Source of the DNA: Duganella levis
GTDB lineage: Bacteria > Pseudomonadota > Gammaproteobacteria > Burkholderiales > Burkholderiaceae_D
Direction of reading: 5' to 3'
Assembly: GCF_009857605.1 (NCBI RefSeq)
Contig: NZ_WWCT01000004.1
Location: forward strand, 1 to 64,000
DNA length: 64,000 nucleotides
Position 1 is the first letter of the stretch. Each line of letters begins with the position of its first letter. The translations under genes and the position numbers were made by a program. The notes under the pieces are model-generated. The model worked only from the letters and a program-made list of their open reading frames with translations. It made no database searches and was not told the origin of the DNA. Below are positions 60,055 to 64,000 of the stretch, one piece after another.

Positions 60055-62592
60055 TTATGCTTCGCGCAGCGTTTGCAGCGGTGGCTGGCGCAACACGTTG
60101 CGCAGTCCCAGCCAGCCACCGGCGATGGCGCACAGTGCGCCGGCCAACAGGCCGACCAGCCACACGACAGGGCTGAATTCCCACGCAAACTTGAACTGGT
60201 AGGTAGCCAGCGCCCAGCCCATGGCCGCCGCGCCGGTCGCCGCCAGCACGCCGGACAGCGCGCCGACCAGCGTGAACTCGATCAACTGCGCCTGCGACAG
60301 CTGCTTGCGTGTCGCGCCCAAGGCCCGCAACAGGCCCGCCTCGCGCGTGCGCTCGTCCTGGGAACCCATCAGCGCCGCGTACAGCACCAGCACGCCCGAG
60401 GCCAGCGTAAAGATGAACAGGAACTCCACCGCCGTGATCACCTGATCCAGCACCGCCTGCACCTGGCGCAGGATGCCGCCGACATCGACGATGGTCAGGT
60501 TGGGATAATCACGCGTCAGCGCATTCATCGCCGCGCCCTGCCCTTGCGGCAGATGGAAGGCGGTGATCCAGCTTTGCGACACTTCCGTCATCGCCGCCGG
60601 GTTGATGATGACGAAGAAGTTGACCCGCATAGAGCCCCAATCGAGCTTGCGGATGCTGGTGATGGTCACATCAACCGGCGTGCCGGCGATATCGAAGCGC
60701 AGCTTGTCGCCCAGCTTCCAGTGCAGCGTCTTGGCGATGCCCTGCTCCACCGAGGCTTCGCCGAAGCCCGGCTTATCCTCGAACCATTTGCCTTCGACCA
60801 GCTTGTTCTCGGCCTGCATTTGCGCCATCGAAGACAGATTGAATTCGCGGTCGGCCAGGCCTTTGGCGCGGTCTTCGGTGTAGGTTTCGGCGGTGACCTG
60901 CTTGTCGTTCACTGCGGTCAGGCGGCCGCGTATCATCGGGTACTGCGGCGCGTACTGCACGCCCGCCGCTTGCAGGCGCTTGCCGAGGTCCTGCTGCTGC
61001 TCCGGCTGGATGTTGATGATGAAGCGGTTCGGCGCATCCGGCGGCGTGGCGTTGCGCCAGGCCGTCATCAGGTCGCCGCGCACCACGGTCAGCACCAGCA
61101 GCGCCATCATGCCCAGCGCCAGCGATACCACCTGCACGATGGTGGCGCCGGGGCGACGCTGCAAGGACGTGACGGCGAAGCGCCAGCTTTGATGGTCGAT
61201 CGCGCCGCGCAGCGAGCGCAAGGAACGCAGGCCAAGCCAGGCCACCAGCGCGAATACGGCAAACGCGCCGATGAAGCCCAAGGCCGTGTACAGCGCCATC
61301 TCCACATCGCCCGCTTGCCACAGCAGCAGCGCCACAAAGCCGGCCATGCCGAAGCCGTAGGTGGCCAGCGCGGTGACTTTCGGCGGTTCCTGTTCGCGGC
61401 GGATCACGCGGTTGTGCGGCACTTTGCGCAGTTGCAGGATAGGCGGCAGCGCAAACGCGGCCAGCAGCAGGATGCCGATCGCCATGCCCTGCAGCGCCGG
61501 GTAGATGGTCGGCGCCGGCAGTTCGGCGGAGACCAGTGATCCCAGCACTTCCAGCAGCACGTAGTGCGCGCCGAAGCCGAGCGCCACACCCATCGCGCTG
61601 CCCAGCAGTCCGACCAGCAGGAATTCGATCAGGTACATGCTGGTGACCTGGTTCTGCGTCAGGCCCAGGCAGCGCAGCATGGCGCAGGCGTCGAGGTGGC
61701 GCTGCATGAAGCGGCGCGCGGCCATCGCCACGGCCACCGCCGCCAGCATCGCCGACAGCAGGCCGACCAGCGACAGGAAGCGGTCCGCGCGTTCCAGCGT
61801 GGCCTGCATTTCAGGGCGGCCGTTTTCCAGCGACTCCACGCGCACGCCCTTGATGTTGTTGTTCTTGATTTCCGCTTGCAGCCAGTCCTGATAAGCCTTG
61901 GCGACGGCGGTGCCGTTTTTCAGCGACGGCGGCGTGCCGACCAGCAGACGGTAATTCACGCGCGAGCCGGGTTGGACCAGGTTGGTGGCGTCCAGGTCGG
62001 ACAGCGCCAGCATCACGCGCGGCGCGAAGGCCAGGAAATTGGCGCCGCGATCCGGCTCGGTGGCGATCAGCTGCGTAACGGTAAAGGTCTTGTCGCCCAG
62101 CTTGAGCGGCTGGCCGATATTGGTTTTCAGGCTGCCCAGCAGGCCCGGTTCGATCCACACCGTGCCCGGTGCGGGAACGGAGCTGGCGGGCATGCCGATG
62201 CTTTGCTCGGCCTGAGCGGCGTCGGTGGTGATCTTCACCTTGCCGCGCAAGGGGTAGCCGGGGCCGACGGCTTTCAAAGCCGACAGCATGGAGGTGGACG
62301 CATCGCCCTCGCCGGCTTGCGCCATGCTGGGGAAGGTGACGGTATCGGTCACCGTCAGGCCGCGCTGGATGGCTTGCGCACGCCAGTCGGCACGTACCGG
62401 CAAGTCGGCGCTGACCACCACGTCGGCGCCCAGCAACTGGTGGGCGTCGCGATCCAGCCCGCTGCGCAAGCGGTCGATGAAGAAGCCGGTGGCGGACAAG
62501 GCAGCCACCGCCACCGTCAGCGCGATCAGCAGAAAGCGCAACTGGCCGGCACGCCAGTCGCGCGCCGTCATGTTGAGGGCGAGTTTGAGCAT
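60055..62592 (-). CDS. FtsX-type ABC transporter permease
   Basis: An 845-residue permease with two FtsX-like halves, similar in layout to YbbP. A membrane helix near the N-terminus (LRFLLIALTVAVAALSATGF) is followed by a large periplasmic domain with LFADVVVSADLP-like MacB core (ADVVVSADLPVRADWRAQAI), then four-helix groups at about 260-450 and 720-840. The end holds LLRALGATRKQLSQAQLIEF. Its ATPase partner, usually adjacent as ybbA-type, is not in the window. Its start abuts the deaminase stop. Confidence 0.88.
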   Translation of the reverse strand: MLKLALNMTARDWRAGQLRFLLIALTVAVAALSATGFFIDRLRSGLDRDAHQLLGADVVVSADLPVRADWRAQAIQRGLTVTDTVTFPSMAQAGEGDASTSMLSALKAVGPGYPLRGKVKITTDAAQAEQSIGMPASSVPAPGTVWIEPGLLGSLKTNIGQPLKLGDKTFTVTQLIATEPDRGANFLAFAPRVMLALSDLDATNLVQPGSRVNYRLLVGTPPSLKNGTAVAKAYQDWLQAEIKNNNIKGVRVESLENGRPEMQATLERADRFLSLVGLLSAMLAAVAVAMAARRFMQRHLDACAMLRCLGLTQNQVTSMYLIEFLLVGLLGSAMGVALGFGAHYVLLEVLGSLVSAELPAPTIYPALQGMAIGILLLAAFALPPILQLRKVPHNRVIRREQEPPKVTALATYGFGMAGFVALLLWQAGDVEMALYTALGFIGAFAVFALVAWLGLRSLRSLRGAIDHQSWRFAVTSLQRRPGATIVQVVSLALGMMALLVLTVVRGDLMTAWRNATPPDAPNRFIINIQPEQQQDLGKRLQAAGVQYAPQYPMIRGRLTAVNDKQVTAETYTEDRAKGLADREFNLSSMAQMQAENKLVEGKWFEDKPGFGEASVEQGIAKTLHWKLGDKLRFDIAGTPVDVTITSIRKLDWGSMRVNFFVIINPAAMTEVSQSWITAFHLPQGQGAAMNALTRDYPNLTIVDVGGILRQVQAVLDQVITAVEFLFIFTLASGVLVLYAALMGSQDERTREAGLLRALGATRKQLSQAQLIEFTLVGALSGVLAATGAAAMGWALATYQFKFAWEFSPVVWLVGLLAGALCAIAGGWLGLRNVLRQPPLQTLREA

Positions 62593-63645
<1,053 letters not shown>

Positions 63646-63752
63646 TCATGCGGCGGAGAGTGTGGCAGCACATCTTCGCAAGCCGTGTTACTGTGGTGTT
63701 GAAGGACTAAAAAACACCACGAAATTGACGTGATTAAATCGATATTTTCTTT

Positions 63753-64000
63753 TTAAATCATGAAGTTACAAAAGAGTATTAACGATATTACGACATACCT
63801 TTTGACTTCCTGCGGCAATAGCGCAATAATCAATTTCATAGACGTAAGAAGCGTTACGACCAACACATAAAAGCCGCCATCCGGCCAGAAAGCCAGCTCA
63901 AAGGCACGGGCAATCCGCGCCACCCAAGAGAAGCTGACCAGAAGAAAAATAAGAACGAAAGGGATTATACAAATCGGAGCCAGGGCAGGCGAACTGCCGG
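63753..64000 (-). CDS. 3' end of an AT-rich membrane-protein gene (runs off the right edge)
   Basis: On the - strand the frame is open from the window edge (codons in phase with 63998) to TAA at 63753-63755, giving 81 C-terminal residues. It has hydrophobic segments (IIPFVLIFLLVSFSWVARIA, FYVLVVTLLTSMKLIIALLP, YVVISLILFCNFMI), so it looks like the end of a polytopic membrane protein. No start codon lies inside the window, and no family is recognised. Base composition is far lower in GC than all other genes here. The 152 bases between it and the deaminase hold only a weak 8-bp GTGGTGTT/AACACCAC dyad. Confidence 0.5.
   Translation of the reverse strand, partial: GSSPALAPICIIPFVLIFLLVSFSWVARIARAFELAFWPDGGFYVLVVTLLTSMKLIIALLPQEVKRYVVISLILFCNFMI

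Noticed and set aside
63693..63720. Dyad GTGGTGTT / AACACCAC as a terminator
   Set aside because: An 8-bp stem with a 12-base loop and no T run on either strand; too weak to call.

Overview
The window looks like the chromosome of a GC-rich betaproteobacterium of the Oxalobacteraceae (Duganella / Janthinobacterium / Massilia group). The support is the gene order of the flagellar locus, the rluC-rne and rsuA neighbourhoods, and above all a cqsA/lqsA-type quorum-sensing trio arranged as in the jqsA-jqsS-jqsR locus of that group. No rRNA, tRNA, CRISPR array, insertion sequence or prophage was recognised.

Positions 1-37,323 are a near-continuous flagellar region. On the + strand: fliK (5' end cut off by the window), then fliL-M-N-O-P-Q-R (switch and export gate). 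Next comes a single 9.6-kb gene for a 3188-residue protein made almost entirely of octapeptide repeats, ending in a calcium-loop-like module. On the - strand: the axial genes flgB-C-D-E-F-G-H-I-J-K-L, read from about 26.5 kb back to 15.7 kb. On the + strand: flgA, flgM, flgN. On the - strand: flhB-flhA-[rpn-like gene]-flhF-fleN-fliA-motC-motD. Two sigma-28 (FliA) promoters, at flgK and at flgM, fit the usual late class of flagellar genes. FliA, its anti-sigma factor FlgM and the chaperone FlgN are all encoded here. fliC, fliD, fliE-J and the che genes are not in the window.

Positions 37-43 kb carry housekeeping genes on the - strand: rsuA with a fumarylacetoacetate-hydrolase-family gene, sppA, a Rieske protein, a HAD phosphatase and rluC. 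rne (RNase E) follows on the + strand with a 600-base leader. Then come moaA, a fused mobA-moeA gene and the fetAB exporter on the + strand. The - strand then carries an MFS transporter, a DeoR-type regulator, a CoA-transferase, rmuC, a truncated haemoglobin and the autoinducer synthase jqsA. The sensor kinase jqsS and response regulator jqsR are divergent from jqsA. The window closes with an FtsX-type ABC permease, an adenine/adenosine deaminase, and the 3' end of an AT-rich membrane-protein gene running off the right edge.

The least expected items are four. (1) The giant octapeptide-repeat protein has a two-level periodicity (24 bp and about 402 bp) and sits inside the flagellar locus. (2) Two perfect FNR/ANR-type boxes (TTGAT-N4-ATCAA) lie in the jqsA-jqsS intergenic region, with a globin gene directly downstream of jqsA, suggesting oxygen-linked quorum sensing; a third box lies upstream of a small unknown gene near rsuA. 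(3) An Rpn-type nuclease gene with an apparent internal translation start lies between flhA and flhF. (4) The FleN/FlhG homologue has a badly degenerate Walker A motif.
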